64,000 bases of DNA from Solibacillus palustris (GCF_022549215.1 NZ_JAKZFC010000002.1:62001-126000), one strand, 5' to 3'. Shown: positions 56,242 through 64,000, counted from the stretch's first letter. A program made the numbers and translations. The notes: generated from the letters alone by a model not told the origin.

Positions 56242-56940
56242 TTAATTGTGTATGGTAATTTTGTATTTGCAATATTCACAGTGATGCAACATACTTTCAA
56301 ATTGAGCAAATTCACTGTTGCCAAACAATACTTCAACTTGTCCGCGCAAAAATGATTCGTGTAATTGACATGTGATTTTACCATGAGTTGTCATTTGATT
56401 ATAAAAAGGGCAATTATAAATATCGAATAACACGGTCTTTGAGAGATTTTCAATAAGGACTTCAGGAACATAACCAATTTGTTGCGCGCTTTTTGTTAAT
56501 AGCGCTAATTTTTCTTCAAAAGTTAGTGGGGAATGTTCAGATTGTTTTATTATGAGTTCGCGCATCATTTGACGTCCATCTTCGTAGCTAATTTTCTTCG
56601 CTTGTTGTAAAGCATCATCTCCAAGTTGATCGATTAATTGAATACACCACTTCAAGAGTGACGAAGAGTCACGATATGGAAAGCTAAGTTGAATCCCTTC
56701 TTGTTTTACTTGGTACACTCGTCCGGGGCGACCACCCTTTCCGGTTTTAAGAAATTCAGCGGTAATAGCACCAATTTCAGCGAGCTTGGTTAAATGTAGG
56801 CGTGCTACATTCGAATGTATTTGGAATTCATCCGCAATTTCTTGTACAGAAATCGGTCTTTTGTACTGTACCATGTATTCATAAATTGAAAAACGTGTTT
56901 CATCGGCTAAAGTACTTGTTACTTTTATTGGATGTAGCAT
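56242..56940 (-). CDS. Winged-helix regulator with C-terminal cysteine cluster
   Basis: 232 residues. N-terminal winged helix (about 5-80; ISVQEIADEFQIHSNVARLHL, wing GKGGRPGRVYQV) as in ArsR/SufR proteins. The C-terminal part has Cys177 (NCPFY), Cys191 (ITCQLHE), Cys221 and Cys224 (HHCEYCKYKI), positioned like the Fe-S ligands of SufR-type repressors. A metal- or cluster-sensing regulator is likely; its targets are unknown. Divergent from the comG operon. Confidence 0.75.
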   Translation of the reverse strand: MLHPIKVTSTLADETRFSIYEYMVQYKRPISVQEIADEFQIHSNVARLHLTKLAEIGAITAEFLKTGKGGRPGRVYQVKQEGIQLSFPYRDSSSLLKWCIQLIDQLGDDALQQAKKISYEDGRQMMRELIIKQSEHSPLTFEEKLALLTKSAQQIGYVPEVLIENLSKTVLFDIYNCPFYNQMTTHGKITCQLHESFLRGQVEVLFGNSEFAQFESMLHHCEYCKYKITIHN

Positions 56941-57119
56941 TTTCTAACCTCCAATCATTGGCAATTATAGTATTTCATCTCTTTTATTCTACACGAATCG
57001 AGGTTGAAAATGTCTGTTTTACACAAAAATATCACATAAAAAGAAATTTTTAGAAAATGCATTCCCATTTCACGTTGCTTCATTTATACTTTCGATAAAT
57101 TAGATAGAGGGGGTGAAAC

Positions 57120-58127
57120 ATAATCGAACAAGAATCAATTATTGAACAAAAGTGCATACAGCTCATAAAGCAAGCGATTGATTTTCAAGCTTCTGATGTT
57201 CACTTATTGCCAAGAGAAGACCATTATCAGTTAATGTTTCGAAAATATGGTTACTTTCAAAAAATACGAGACATTTCAAATGACCTTTCAATTCGTATGA
57301 TTTCTTATTTTAAATTTTTATCCTCATTAGATATTAGTGAAAAGCGTAAGCCTCAAAGTGGAGCCTTCCAACGACAATTCCAAGATTTTCAATATTCTTT
57401 GCGAATTTCAACCTTACCATCAGCCTGTCAAAAAGAAAGCTTAGCGATTCGTATTCTAAAACAAAATCATTCGATGCCACTACACGAGTTATGTCATTTT
57501 CGTGAAACTGCTCAGCTGCTGGAGAGTTTAGTACAGCATGAAAGTGGTCTAATCTTAGTAAGCGGTGTAACAGGCAGTGGTAAAACAACGACTTTATATT
57601 CATTACTTCATTATTGTGCGTATCAGCTAAATCGTCATGTTATCACAATCGAGGACCCAGTTGAAAGTATTCAATCAGAACTTTTGCAAATTCAGGTAAA
57701 TGAAAAGGCAGGCATATCGTATGCAACTTCATTAAAAGCGATATTACGACATTCGCCACAAGTATTGATGATTGGGGAGATACGCGATAAGGAAACGGCA
57801 AAAATTGCAATTGAATCTGCATTTACTGGACATTTAGTTATCTCAACTATCCATGCTAAAGATAGCATAAACAGTTTATATCGTTTACATGATTTATCGG
57901 TTTCTTACGAGGAAATGCGCCAAATGTTGCGAGCCGTTGTCTGTCAAACATTAATTGAACGGGGAGGAGAATATAAAGCGTTATTTGAAATGCTTCATGA
58001 TAAGGAGTTAGTCAATGTGATTGAAGCAATCCGAAATGATTTGAGTTATGCTTTATCCGCAGACGCAACGCTTGTTGGTCAAAAGAAAAAATTATCAGGA
58101 GGTTGCTATGAATATACCTCTAATTAA
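57120..58127 (+). CDS. comGA: Competence pilus ATPase ComGA, no standard start codon
   Basis: Traffic ATPase that powers the competence pseudopilus. Walker A GVTGSGKT (149-156) and Walker B VLMIGE (215-220) are intact. Homology to ComGA begins upstream of any ATG/GTG/TTG: the frame reads IEQESIIEQ...QASDVHLLPRE from 57123, right after the excellent RBS GAGGGGGTGA (57107-57116). At the expected start stands ATA (57120-57122), followed by ATC. The first normal codon is TTG at 57207, which would lose 29 residues and has no RBS. Either ATA/ATC is used or the start codon was lost. Confidence 0.85.
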   Translation: MIEQESIIEQKCIQLIKQAIDFQASDVHLLPREDHYQLMFRKYGYFQKIRDISNDLSIRMISYFKFLSSLDISEKRKPQSGAFQRQFQDFQYSLRISTLPSACQKESLAIRILKQNHSMPLHELCHFRETAQLLESLVQHESGLILVSGVTGSGKTTTLYSLLHYCAYQLNRHVITIEDPVESIQSELLQIQVNEKAGISYATSLKAILRHSPQVLMIGEIRDKETAKIAIESAFTGHLVISTIHAKDSINSLYRLHDLSVSYEEMRQMLRAVVCQTLIERGGEYKALFEMLHDKELVNVIEAIRNDLSYALSADATLVGQKKKLSGGCYEYTSN

Positions 58128-59184
58128 AAAATCGATGTGGAAGCAGCAATTTTTTGCTAAATCGGTTATGAGAGCACATGAATTTCCTACCTTATTAGAA
58201 CGTACGGCAACATTATTAAATGAAGGCTATACATTTGCACATAGCATTGAAATGTTGCTGCCATACCACATAAAAAATTTTGAACCTGTTCAACAGCAAA
58301 TAAAGGAAATATTGTCGAGTGGCGGTAGTGTGACGCAAGTATTTGAAGCTTTGGGGCTTGAAAAACAATATTTAATTTCGATAGAACTAGCCGAAGTTTC
58401 AGGTCGTTTAAATGAAACGATTTACATTGTGTCCAAGCAGTTAACCTTTCAACAGCAAGCAAAATCCAAGCTATTGAAAGTATTATCGTACCCAGTATTG
58501 TTATTTGGATTTTTAGTAATGTTATTTTTGGCTTTTCGTACGTATTTCTTACCAAATATGTCCTCTGTAATTTCATCTAGAGCTGATGTAACCTCGTCAA
58601 CAAGCATCCAATGGTCCACATTTTTCTTACACATCCCTGATTTAATTGTAATATTTAGCGTATTCATTGTGACTACATTGATATGTTTTACTTTTTTTGT
58701 AAAAAAGAAACGTGTTGATCTTCAACTGAATTTATTATTTCGTATACCTTATATTAGTTTGTTTTGGCGATTAATTTTAACAAGGCAATTTTCTAGAAAT
58801 CTTGGAAACCTATTGTTAGCGGGTTTATCATTGCAACAGGCATTCGAACAGTTGAAAATTCAACAGCACCAAGAACAAATCGCTTACATTTCACTCGTCT
58901 TACAGCAACGAATAATCTTAGGTGACCCACTGGCGAATGCAGTACAAATGGTTGGTTATTTTTATCCGAAATTTGAACATTTTATTGCACATGGTGAAGC
59001 CAGTGGTTTTTTAGGTAGGGAGCTTGTTTTATATTGCGATTTGTTAGATGAAAAACTAGAAAAAATTATCACCAAATCGGTAGCAATCATTCAGCCGTTG
59101 TTATTTATGGTAATTGCAGTTTGTGTAATTGCTGCGTATTTAAGCATTCTATTGCCAATGTATGATGTGATTGATTTTATTTAA
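58108..59184 (+). CDS. comGB: Competence pilus membrane protein ComGB
   Basis: 358 residues, GspF/PilC family, two GspF repeats and three membrane helices (about 145-165, 195-215, 328-350). Platform protein for pseudopilus assembly. ATG at 58108 with TCAGGAGG, overlapping comGA by 20 bp. Confidence 0.93.
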   Translation: MNIPLIKKSMWKQQFFAKSVMRAHEFPTLLERTATLLNEGYTFAHSIEMLLPYHIKNFEPVQQQIKEILSSGGSVTQVFEALGLEKQYLISIELAEVSGRLNETIYIVSKQLTFQQQAKSKLLKVLSYPVLLFGFLVMLFLAFRTYFLPNMSSVISSRADVTSSTSIQWSTFFLHIPDLIVIFSVFIVTTLICFTFFVKKKRVDLQLNLLFRIPYISLFWRLILTRQFSRNLGNLLLAGLSLQQAFEQLKIQQHQEQIAYISLVLQQRIILGDPLANAVQMVGYFYPKFEHFIAHGEASGFLGRELVLYCDLLDEKLEKIITKSVAIIQPLLFMVIAVCVIAAYLSILLPMYDVIDFI

Positions 59185-59197
59185 TGAGGTGGAAAAT

Positions 59198-59515
59198 GTG
59201 AAAAACGAAAAAGGATTTACTTTAGTAGAAATGTTAGTTGTGTTGTTTATTATATCGATTTTAATCTTAATCACGATTCCCAATGTATCCAAGCATTTTG
59301 CAACGATAGATGAGAAGGGCTGTGATTCTTATGTGCTAATGCTTAATGGTCAAATTGAAGCTTATAGAATTAGTACAGGAGATTATCCTGCAAGTTTTAA
59401 GGAGTTATTTGATAATGGATATATTACAGAAGAAGTACCGAAATGCCCTAATAAAACTGTGATAACTTTTAATGGTAAAATGGCTACTATTCCTAATGAT
59501 TCGAGTTTACCGTAA
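59198..59515 (+). CDS. comGC: Major competence pseudopilin ComGC
   Basis: 105 residues from GTG at 59198 (GAGGTGG upstream). Prepilin motif NEKG|FTLVEML: cleavage after Gly6, Phe at +1, Glu at +5, then a long hydrophobic helix. Main subunit of the DNA-uptake pilus, processed by ComC. Confidence 0.93.
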   Translation: MKNEKGFTLVEMLVVLFIISILILITIPNVSKHFATIDEKGCDSYVLMLNGQIEAYRISTGDYPASFKELFDNGYITEEVPKCPNKTVITFNGKMATIPNDSSLP

Positions 59516-59516
59516 G

Positions 59517-60059
59517 ATGAATAACGCACTCCAAAACGAAAAAGGCTTCACATTAATCGAGATGCTTGTAGTTTTAGTAATCTTTACAATCATTTGTTCT
59601 TCGGTTTTATTTTTTACAACTGAAAAATTGACCAACTATACAAACGAACAATTTATTGACCAAACAGAATTGTTGATTCGTTTAGCGCAGGTAAAGGCGA
59701 TTGAGAAGAAATCCAATTTTGAATTCCTCGTATTTAATTGTCGTAAAATAACGGTTAGAAATTTTTCGAGTCGCGATGAAATTCTATATGATCAAGTATT
59801 ACCAGCTGGTATTGAAATATTTTTATCAACAACCAATTCAAAAATAATATTTAATAATAACGGAAATATTCGAAGTAGCGGTTCTATTATGTATCATTTC
59901 AATAATTATGCTTATCACTTTACAATTAATATGGGCAAAGGGAGGCAGATATTAAAAGATGTTATTGAAACAACAGACAGGATTAACTCTTGTGGATACA
60001 CTTTTAGCAGTAGTAATCTTATTTTTTCTAACGTCAACATTGATTCCAATCACCTTTAA
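59517..60059 (+). CDS. comGD: Minor pseudopilin ComGD, long C-terminus
   Basis: 180 residues. Prepilin site NEKG|FTLIEML (cleavage after Gly10). ATG at 59517, one base after the comGC stop. The protein is longer than B. subtilis ComGD (about 143) and overlaps comGE by 101 bp; the last 34 codons read the comGE N-terminus in another frame, suggesting a lost stop or a frameshift near 59955. Confidence 0.85.
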   Translation: MNNALQNEKGFTLIEMLVVLVIFTIICSSVLFFTTEKLTNYTNEQFIDQTELLIRLAQVKAIEKKSNFEFLVFNCRKITVRNFSSRDEILYDQVLPAGIEIFLSTTNSKIIFNNNGNIRSSGSIMYHFNNYAYHFTINMGKGRQILKDVIETTDRINSCGYTFSSSNLIFSNVNIDSNHL

Positions 60060-60261
60060 TATGAAACAAAATATTACCATACAACAAAAGCAAGCACATG
60101 CTGCGGAGGTGGCATTCAATGGTGCTTTAAAATACAAACGATATCAAGAAGTGTCAGGTGAACAGCAAATTGAAGGCACATTCTATACATGGATTTATAA
60201 TGAGGGACAAATATGTGTAACATATGAGCTAAATGGAGTGATAAAGGAGCGATGTATTTAA
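59959..60261 (+). CDS. comGE: Minor pseudopilin ComGE
   Basis: 100 residues. Prepilin-like start KQQTG|LTLVDTLLAVV, with Leu at +1 and Asp instead of Glu at +5, as often in atypical minor pilins. GGGAGG lies 13 bases before the ATG. Its end overlaps comGF by 10 bp. Confidence 0.82.
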   Translation: MLLKQQTGLTLVDTLLAVVILFFLTSTLIPITFNMKQNITIQQKQAHAAEVAFNGALKYKRYQEVSGEQQIEGTFYTWIYNEGQICVTYELNGVIKERCI

Positions 60262-60710
60262 TTTCGAAAATAAAAAATCAGCGTGGCTTTACACTATTAG
60301 AAAGTTTATTTCATTTAGCTGTGCTCGTATTGTTTGCTTCGATTAGTTTATTGATTGTTATTTGGGTGCGAGATATTCAAAATATTAACCAAATAAAGCA
60401 TGATGTAAATTGGGAACTTTTTGTCTATGATGTACATCAATACAATGAAAATTCTATATCGGGGGAAATTGTTTCACCTAAAATATTGATGTTAGAGCCA
60501 GCTAATGATCCAGATAATCGTGAATTTTATATTGAACAACCGAATAATCATGTGCGTAAACGTTCAAATAAGGGCGGCAATGAAATCATGCTTCCAAACG
60601 TGCAAGGTTTACAGTATAGACAAGAAGGTAATGAAATTATTATGAAAGTTGTGACACAAGATGGGAAATTGCGGGAAAGGGTCATTGTTATGCCGTTACC
60701 TCGTGAATGA
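60252..60710 (+). CDS. comGF: Minor pseudopilin ComGF
   Basis: 152 residues. Prepilin site NQRG|FTLLESL (cleavage after Gly12), hydrophobic helix, then a ComGF-like beta-rich domain with two QGLQYRQEGNEI-type strands. AAGGAG is only 2 bases from the ATG. The stop overlaps the comGG fragment. Confidence 0.88.
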   Translation: MYLISKIKNQRGFTLLESLFHLAVLVLFASISLLIVIWVRDIQNINQIKHDVNWELFVYDVHQYNENSISGEIVSPKILMLEPANDPDNREFYIEQPNNHVRKRSNKGGNEIMLPNVQGLQYRQEGNEIIMKVVTQDGKLRERVIVMPLPRE

Positions 60711-60840
60711 ACGGGGCTTTTTATTCCTTTTAGCAGTTTTTTTGTTATTTATTGTTACGGGAGCTGCTTTATTTTATACAAATGCATTTTCTAGCCAATT
60801 TATGATATATAATTCATCGGTCTGTGAGGGAGAGTGTTGA
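60703..60840 (+). pseudogene. comGG: comGG, truncated after 45 codons by the prophage
   Basis: Frame from GTG at 60703 (or TTG at 60685 after GGGAAAGG): NERG|FLFLLAVFLLF with a single hydrophobic helix, the N-terminus expected of ComGG. It then runs through SSQFMIYNSS and stops at 60840 (TGA), whereas ComGG normally has about 125 residues. Directly downstream lies the integrase end of a prophage, so the rest of comGG is probably at its far side, outside the window. Confidence 0.8.
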
Positions 60841-60847
60841 TATATCA

Positions 60848-60898
60848 GCGTTTTGAGGTGTTTTAATAAAGGTGTACCCCAAAACGTACCCCAAAACG
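60848..60898. repeat. Tandem 12-mer and inverted repeat next to integrase
   Basis: GTACCCCAAAAC occurs twice in tandem (60874-60897). GCGTTTTGAGG (60848-60858) is the near-complement of CCCCAAAACGC (60888-60898). Could be integrase arm sites, attL or an integrase terminator. Confidence 0.55.
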
Positions 60899-60917
60899 CC
60901 AAATTTACCATGAAAAA

Positions 60918-62090
60918 TTAGTTATCCACAACATTAAAATGGTTAAATAATTCCACTGTTTCTTCTTCAGTTTGTGCCAACGAATGCGCATATACATTCA
61001 TGACGGTTGCAGGGTGGTCTCCGATAATTTTTGCAACACTTACGAGAGGAACCTTATTCGCAATTAAAATCGATGTATACGTGTGCCGAAATCCATGAGG
61101 TGTAATTGTTGGAAACCCTTTAGGACAATTATCTAACAATGCAACTAATGCGTCATTTACATAACCCACGCCAATCGGAGTGAAATGGTGGCGGTCGATA
61201 AATACATAATCATCCTTAACTAGATGCATATTTTTCTCCCATTTGCATTGAATGCACCATGTTTTATACTTTTTTAATTGGTCTATTAAAATTCTATTAA
61301 CATGGATTGTTCGATAGCCGTTATCTGACTTAGGTGGCCCTACTTTATTATTGATGCGAGTTCTCTCGATTGTGATGGTGTGATTTTGAAAATCAATGTC
61401 AGACCAGCGCAGACCAGCTAGTTCGCCTTTTCGCATGCCGGACATGCCCAATGTTAAAAAGACAGTATAATAAGTAGTTGGATCATAATCATGAGCAATT
61501 TTTAAAAAAAGCTTCAGTTCTTGCTCGGACAGATATTTTATATCTCGTTTACCATTAGCTTTTCCAAAATCTAACCTCGTTACAGGGTTATCTTTAATGA
61601 TACGTTCTTCAACGGCGCTATTAAGTGCAGTAGTAACTATCCTGCTGATGTTAATAATTGTTCTTTGTGACATTCCTTTTTCGATAAGTGGGTTGATCAG
61701 TTCGCGCTGCATAATCATATTCGTGATTTTGTTCAATTTCATTTTACCAATCGACGGAAGTATATGCCGTTCGATATTTCGTTTGTACAATTCGTATGTG
61801 CCGATTCGCCAAACCTTCTCGTTGGCAGCCATCCAAATTTCCATCCAATCCATAAGTTTGTAATTATCGGACTTCACAAAATCTTCGTTGCCATCCAAAA
61901 TATCGGCTTTAACGTTAATTAACGCTCTTTCCGCTGCTAATTCAGATGGTAATCCGTATTTCGATTTTTCTTGGCGATTTTGTAACTTATCGTAATACTT
62001 ATAACGATATGCATATTTCGTTTCACCGGCAGCATTTTGATACTTGTAAATGTTGTCTTTTTTTGTTTTTTCCAAATTATATCTTGCCAT
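60918..62090 (-). CDS. int: Phage tyrosine integrase
   Basis: 390 residues: AP2-like arm-binding N-terminus, SAM-like core-binding region (about 78-170) and catalytic domain with Arg220 (GMRKGEL), His332-x-x-Arg335 (HGFRHT), His359 and nucleophile Tyr367 (MNVYAHS). Integrates and, with an excisionase, excises the prophage. Its stop faces the attachment site. Confidence 0.95.
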   Translation of the reverse strand: MARYNLEKTKKDNIYKYQNAAGETKYAYRYKYYDKLQNRQEKSKYGLPSELAAERALINVKADILDGNEDFVKSDNYKLMDWMEIWMAANEKVWRIGTYELYKRNIERHILPSIGKMKLNKITNMIMQRELINPLIEKGMSQRTIINISRIVTTALNSAVEERIIKDNPVTRLDFGKANGKRDIKYLSEQELKLFLKIAHDYDPTTYYTVFLTLGMSGMRKGELAGLRWSDIDFQNHTITIERTRINNKVGPPKSDNGYRTIHVNRILIDQLKKYKTWCIQCKWEKNMHLVKDDYVFIDRHHFTPIGVGYVNDALVALLDNCPKGFPTITPHGFRHTYTSILIANKVPLVSVAKIIGDHPATVMNVYAHSLAQTEEETVELFNHFNVVDN

Positions 62091-62153
62091 TTTTTATTAC
62101 CCCATTCCGTAGCACGGGCAGGTGCGATAGCTTTAACGGGATAATTTATTACA

Positions 62154-62642
62154 TCACTCCTTTCGAAAAGAGAATATATGTTCGTTTTTTGGTTGTAAAA
62201 ATAGCTTCTTACATTTCAACTCGACTAATTCAATCGGGACATTATGTATAGAAGCTATTTCTTGTAACGATTCACGTTCATTGATGGATTCGTCGGGTAT
62301 TAATAATTCAGCAGCAAAACGATTCGCTTCACGTTCGATTTTGCTAACTAATAAAAAAGTATCTTTACGCATCAAGGGGGTATTTACATGTTTATGTAAC
62401 ACCGCATGTCCCAATTCGTGCGCGCAAACTACTTTTTGTAGATGGTCAGAAAGATTTTGGTTAATTACAATATACTGATTACGTCTATCGTACTTGTAGT
62501 AACCGTTAATGTCGTGATGCAGATCATGTTTAAATACTAAGATATTACATGACTCTGCAATTTCGTAAGGGCAGGTAGTTTGGTGCTTTTTGGTCAATTG
62601 CCTTACGATTTTTTGAATCCACATGCAATCACTTCGCTTCAC
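62154..62642 (-). CDS. ImmA/IrrE-family metallopeptidase
   Basis: 162 residues with zinc motif HELGH (VVCAHELGHAVLH) and the downstream REANRFAAELLIP. ImmA-like anti-repressors cleave the neighbouring Xre repressor to induce the element. GTG start at 62642; an ATG six codons in is an alternative. 6 bp downstream of the repressor gene, same operon. Confidence 0.9.
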   Translation of the reverse strand: MKRSDCMWIQKIVRQLTKKHQTTCPYEIAESCNILVFKHDLHHDINGYYKYDRRNQYIVINQNLSDHLQKVVCAHELGHAVLHKHVNTPLMRKDTFLLVSKIEREANRFAAELLIPDESINERESLQEIASIHNVPIELVELKCKKLFLQPKNEHIFSFRKE

Positions 62643-62648
62643 CAGTAT

Positions 62649-63065
62649 TTATTCTTCCTCGCGATATTTCTTAGGTGTGTACTTTTTGTTGATCCGTTGA
62701 GTTTGTCTAAATAATAATTCCATTGATTCTAATAATGATTCTTTAGCTTCATCGCTCATTGGCTCACCGTCAAAGGCTAATCCATCAGTATTTTCAAGAT
62801 CATTTTTAAATTGTTCAAGTCGTTTAGCGATGTCCTGTTCGCCTTTTAATAAATTATTACTTTTATTTGATGGAGTATCATTCCTACCTAATAATGAATC
62901 AACAGAAATGTCATAAAGGTTGGCAATTGCTTGCAGTAGTTCATGATCAGGTTCTCTTATGCCGTTTTCGTAATGAGAATACCTAGCCCTAGAGATACCC
63001 AATTTTTTAGCAACTTCTTCTTGAGTTTGTTTACCTCGCAATTTTTTAAGGTTTTCTTGAAGCAC
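62649..63065 (-). CDS. Xre-family CI-like prophage repressor
   Basis: 138 residues from GTG at 63065, preceded by GTGAGGAG; a start 18 codons upstream lacks an RBS. Helix-turn-helix TQEEVAKKLGISRARYSHYENG (read as two adjoining helices, about 13-34), then a helical C-terminal domain rich in charged residues. Likely binds the GATAC-N5-GTATC operators and is the target of the adjacent ImmA protease. Confidence 0.9.
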   Translation of the reverse strand: MLQENLKKLRGKQTQEEVAKKLGISRARYSHYENGIREPDHELLQAIANLYDISVDSLLGRNDTPSNKSNNLLKGEQDIAKRLEQFKNDLENTDGLAFDGEPMSDEAKESLLESMELLFRQTQRINKKYTPKKYREEE

Positions 63066-63126
63066 AAAATTCTCCTCACATTCATTTATAGGAACATATA
63101 TTTGTAAATGATTATACACATTGACA

Positions 63127-63231
63127 GATACAATTAGTATCTTTAAAAAACAAATGATACAAAAAGTATCAAAAATAGTTGACGATACGAAATGTATCTG
63201 ATATATTTTGTTTAAAGATACGAAATGTATC
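63127..63231. promoter_or_regulatory. Array of four repressor operators
   Basis: GATAC-N5-GTATC dyads at 63127-63141, 63156-63170, 63184-63198 and 63217-63231, spaced 28-33 bp, between the divergent repressor and Cro genes. Identical arms and near-three-turn spacing indicate cooperative binding. Confidence 0.9.
63179..63207 (+). promoter_or_regulatory. Rightward early promoter
   Basis: TTGACG, 17-base spacer, TATATT. The third operator lies inside the spacer, so the bound repressor blocks it. On the minus strand TATAAT (63111-63116) is the likely -10 of the repressor promoter, next to the first operator. Confidence 0.8.
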
Positions 63232-63250
63232 AGAAAGGCAGGTGGAAATT

Positions 63251-63484
63251 TTGAGAAAGAAACTAATTGAACAACGTAAACAACATTTATTAACTCAGTT
63301 TGAATTAGCTAAACAATTGGGGATTTCTGAAGTATATGTTAGGAAATTGGAAAGAGGTTCACGTAATCCATCCATCGCATTAATGATTAAATTTGAAGAA
63401 TTTTTTGGTTTACCAATGAAAGAATTGTTTCCAGATATTTTTTTAAAAGTAAATGATACAGAATGTATCAAAAAATTAGCTTAG
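63251..63484 (+). CDS. Cro-like Xre regulator
   Basis: 77 residues from TTG at 63251 (AGGTGG 5 bases upstream). Single helix-turn-helix LTQFELAKQLGISEVYVRKLE. Divergent from the CI-like gene, so it should act as Cro in the lytic/lysogenic switch. A fifth operator dyad lies in its last codons. Confidence 0.85.
   Translation: MRKKLIEQRKQHLLTQFELAKQLGISEVYVRKLERGSRNPSIALMIKFEEFFGLPMKELFPDIFLKVNDTECIKKLA
63455..63469. promoter_or_regulatory. Fifth operator, inside the Cro gene end
   Basis: GATAC-AGAAT-GTATC, same arms as the other four, 28 bp before the Rha start. Confidence 0.8.
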
Positions 63485-63496
63485 GAGGCTCATTAC

Positions 63497-64000
63497 ATGA
63501 ATCAATTATTACGAAACATTACAAGTTTGGAAGTCGCGGAGATGGTAGGGCGAGATCATAACGAAGTATTGAAAGATTTACGCCGTATCAGCACTCAATT
63601 AGGAGAGGGGATTTTACCCCAGTCCTATTTCATTGAATCATCTTATACAAATAGTCAAAACAAGGAATTACCCAGTTTTCTTTTAACGAAAAAAGGCTGT
63701 GAACTATATGGGACACGTATGACAGGTGGAAAAGGTACACAATTTGCAGTCAAGTACATTGACCGTTTCAACGAAATGGAGGAAACGATACAGCAAAAAC
63801 AACTTCTGCAGGATCCGATCACTTTAGCTTTAAAAGCTGCACTAGAAACGCGTGAACAAATACAAACGATACAACAAGATGTCAATTTACTAAAAGGCAC
63901 AATGCGTATCGATGGTCGCCAAGAGTACGCATTAAAAGAACAAGGTAAGTCGAAGGTTTTACAAGAACTTGGCGGATATGGCTCATTAGCTTACGAAAAA
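63497..64000 (+). CDS. Rha-type antirepressor (partial)
   Basis: 168 codons visible, running off the window. N-terminal Rha domain (SLEVAEMVGRDHNEVLKDLR, later YFIESSYTNSQNKELPSFLL and KYIDRFNEME) followed by an ORF6C-like part. Phage regulatory protein acting against the repressor or host control. TAGGAGG RBS, 12 bp after the Cro stop, same early operon. Confidence 0.88.
   Translation, partial: MNQLLRNITSLEVAEMVGRDHNEVLKDLRRISTQLGEGILPQSYFIESSYTNSQNKELPSFLLTKKGCELYGTRMTGGKGTQFAVKYIDRFNEMEETIQQKQLLQDPITLALKAALETREQIQTIQQDVNLLKGTMRIDGRQEYALKEQGKSKVLQELGGYGSLAYEK

Larger units (their letters stand above)
60800..64000. mobile_element. Left end of a prophage inserted in comGG
   Basis: Integrase, ImmA-type protease, CI-like and Cro-like repressors around an operator array, and a Rha antirepressor, in the order of Siphoviridae lysogeny modules. 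The left attachment site must lie near 60800-60870, at the point where comGG loses sense; the exact core cannot be read from one end. Confidence 0.85.

Noticed and set aside
63127-63231. CRISPR-like array
   Set aside because: Repeats are 15-bp dyads with short AT spacers between divergent phage repressor genes; they are operators. No cas genes or 25-40 bp repeats in the window.

Overview
The window is AT-rich Gram-positive DNA. RBSs are GGAGG-like and there are several TTG/GTG starts. Two amino-acid T-boxes are present, and gene order matches Bacillus subtilis over long stretches. Content and codon use suggest a Bacillales member of the Planococcaceae/Caryophanaceae (Solibacillus or Lysinibacillus type); the genus is inference.

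Layout. 1-4718: the end of a dipeptide/murein-peptide ABC importer operon, with cytoplasmic peptidoglycan-peptide enzymes (ykfA, a serine hydrolase, ykfC). 4957-9124: the yqfW-ispG-yqfZ-yqgB-yqgC-sodA block. 9328-12987: accessory genes (DUF1801, TetR/SDR pair, universal stress protein, two-subunit fluoride channel). 13142-20651: pbpA and the Pho-box-controlled pstSCAB-phoU operon. 20866-25925: yqeY, Nudix, unknowns, alcohol dehydrogenase. 26190-41007: a block collinear with B. subtilis yrvJ-hisS-aspS-6S RNA-tcdA-rarA-cymR-iscS-mnmA-yrrB, with a chemoreceptor and two unknown genes inserted. 41082-43706: Trp-T-box-controlled trpEG. 43821-50056: ECF sigma and membrane partner, SDR, Gpx, DegV, MFS/LysR pair. 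50085-56940: two small membrane proteins, rpmG-yqgN-yqgQ-ltaS-yqgW-yqgX-yqgY and a cysteine-containing regulator. 57120-60840: the comG DNA-uptake pilus operon. About 60800-64000: the left end of a prophage with integrase, ImmA/Xre, Cro and Rha antirepressor.

Working together: the pst genes import phosphate and PhoU signals its status. cymR-iscS-mnmA link cysteine control, sulfur mobilisation and tRNA thiolation. tcdA also acts on tRNA. hisS-aspS are induced by uncharged tRNA. The comG operon should build the competence pilus, but its last gene comGG is cut to 45 codons by the prophage and comGA has no standard start codon, so the machine may be inactive here.

The most unusual signal is a set of dispersed intergenic repeats of about 170-250 bp: four copies of one family and three of another. 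They share a three-stem module whose stems keep pairing while their sequences change, as expected for a structured RNA or a folded single-strand DNA element. No transposase accompanies them. I do not recognise them as a named family.
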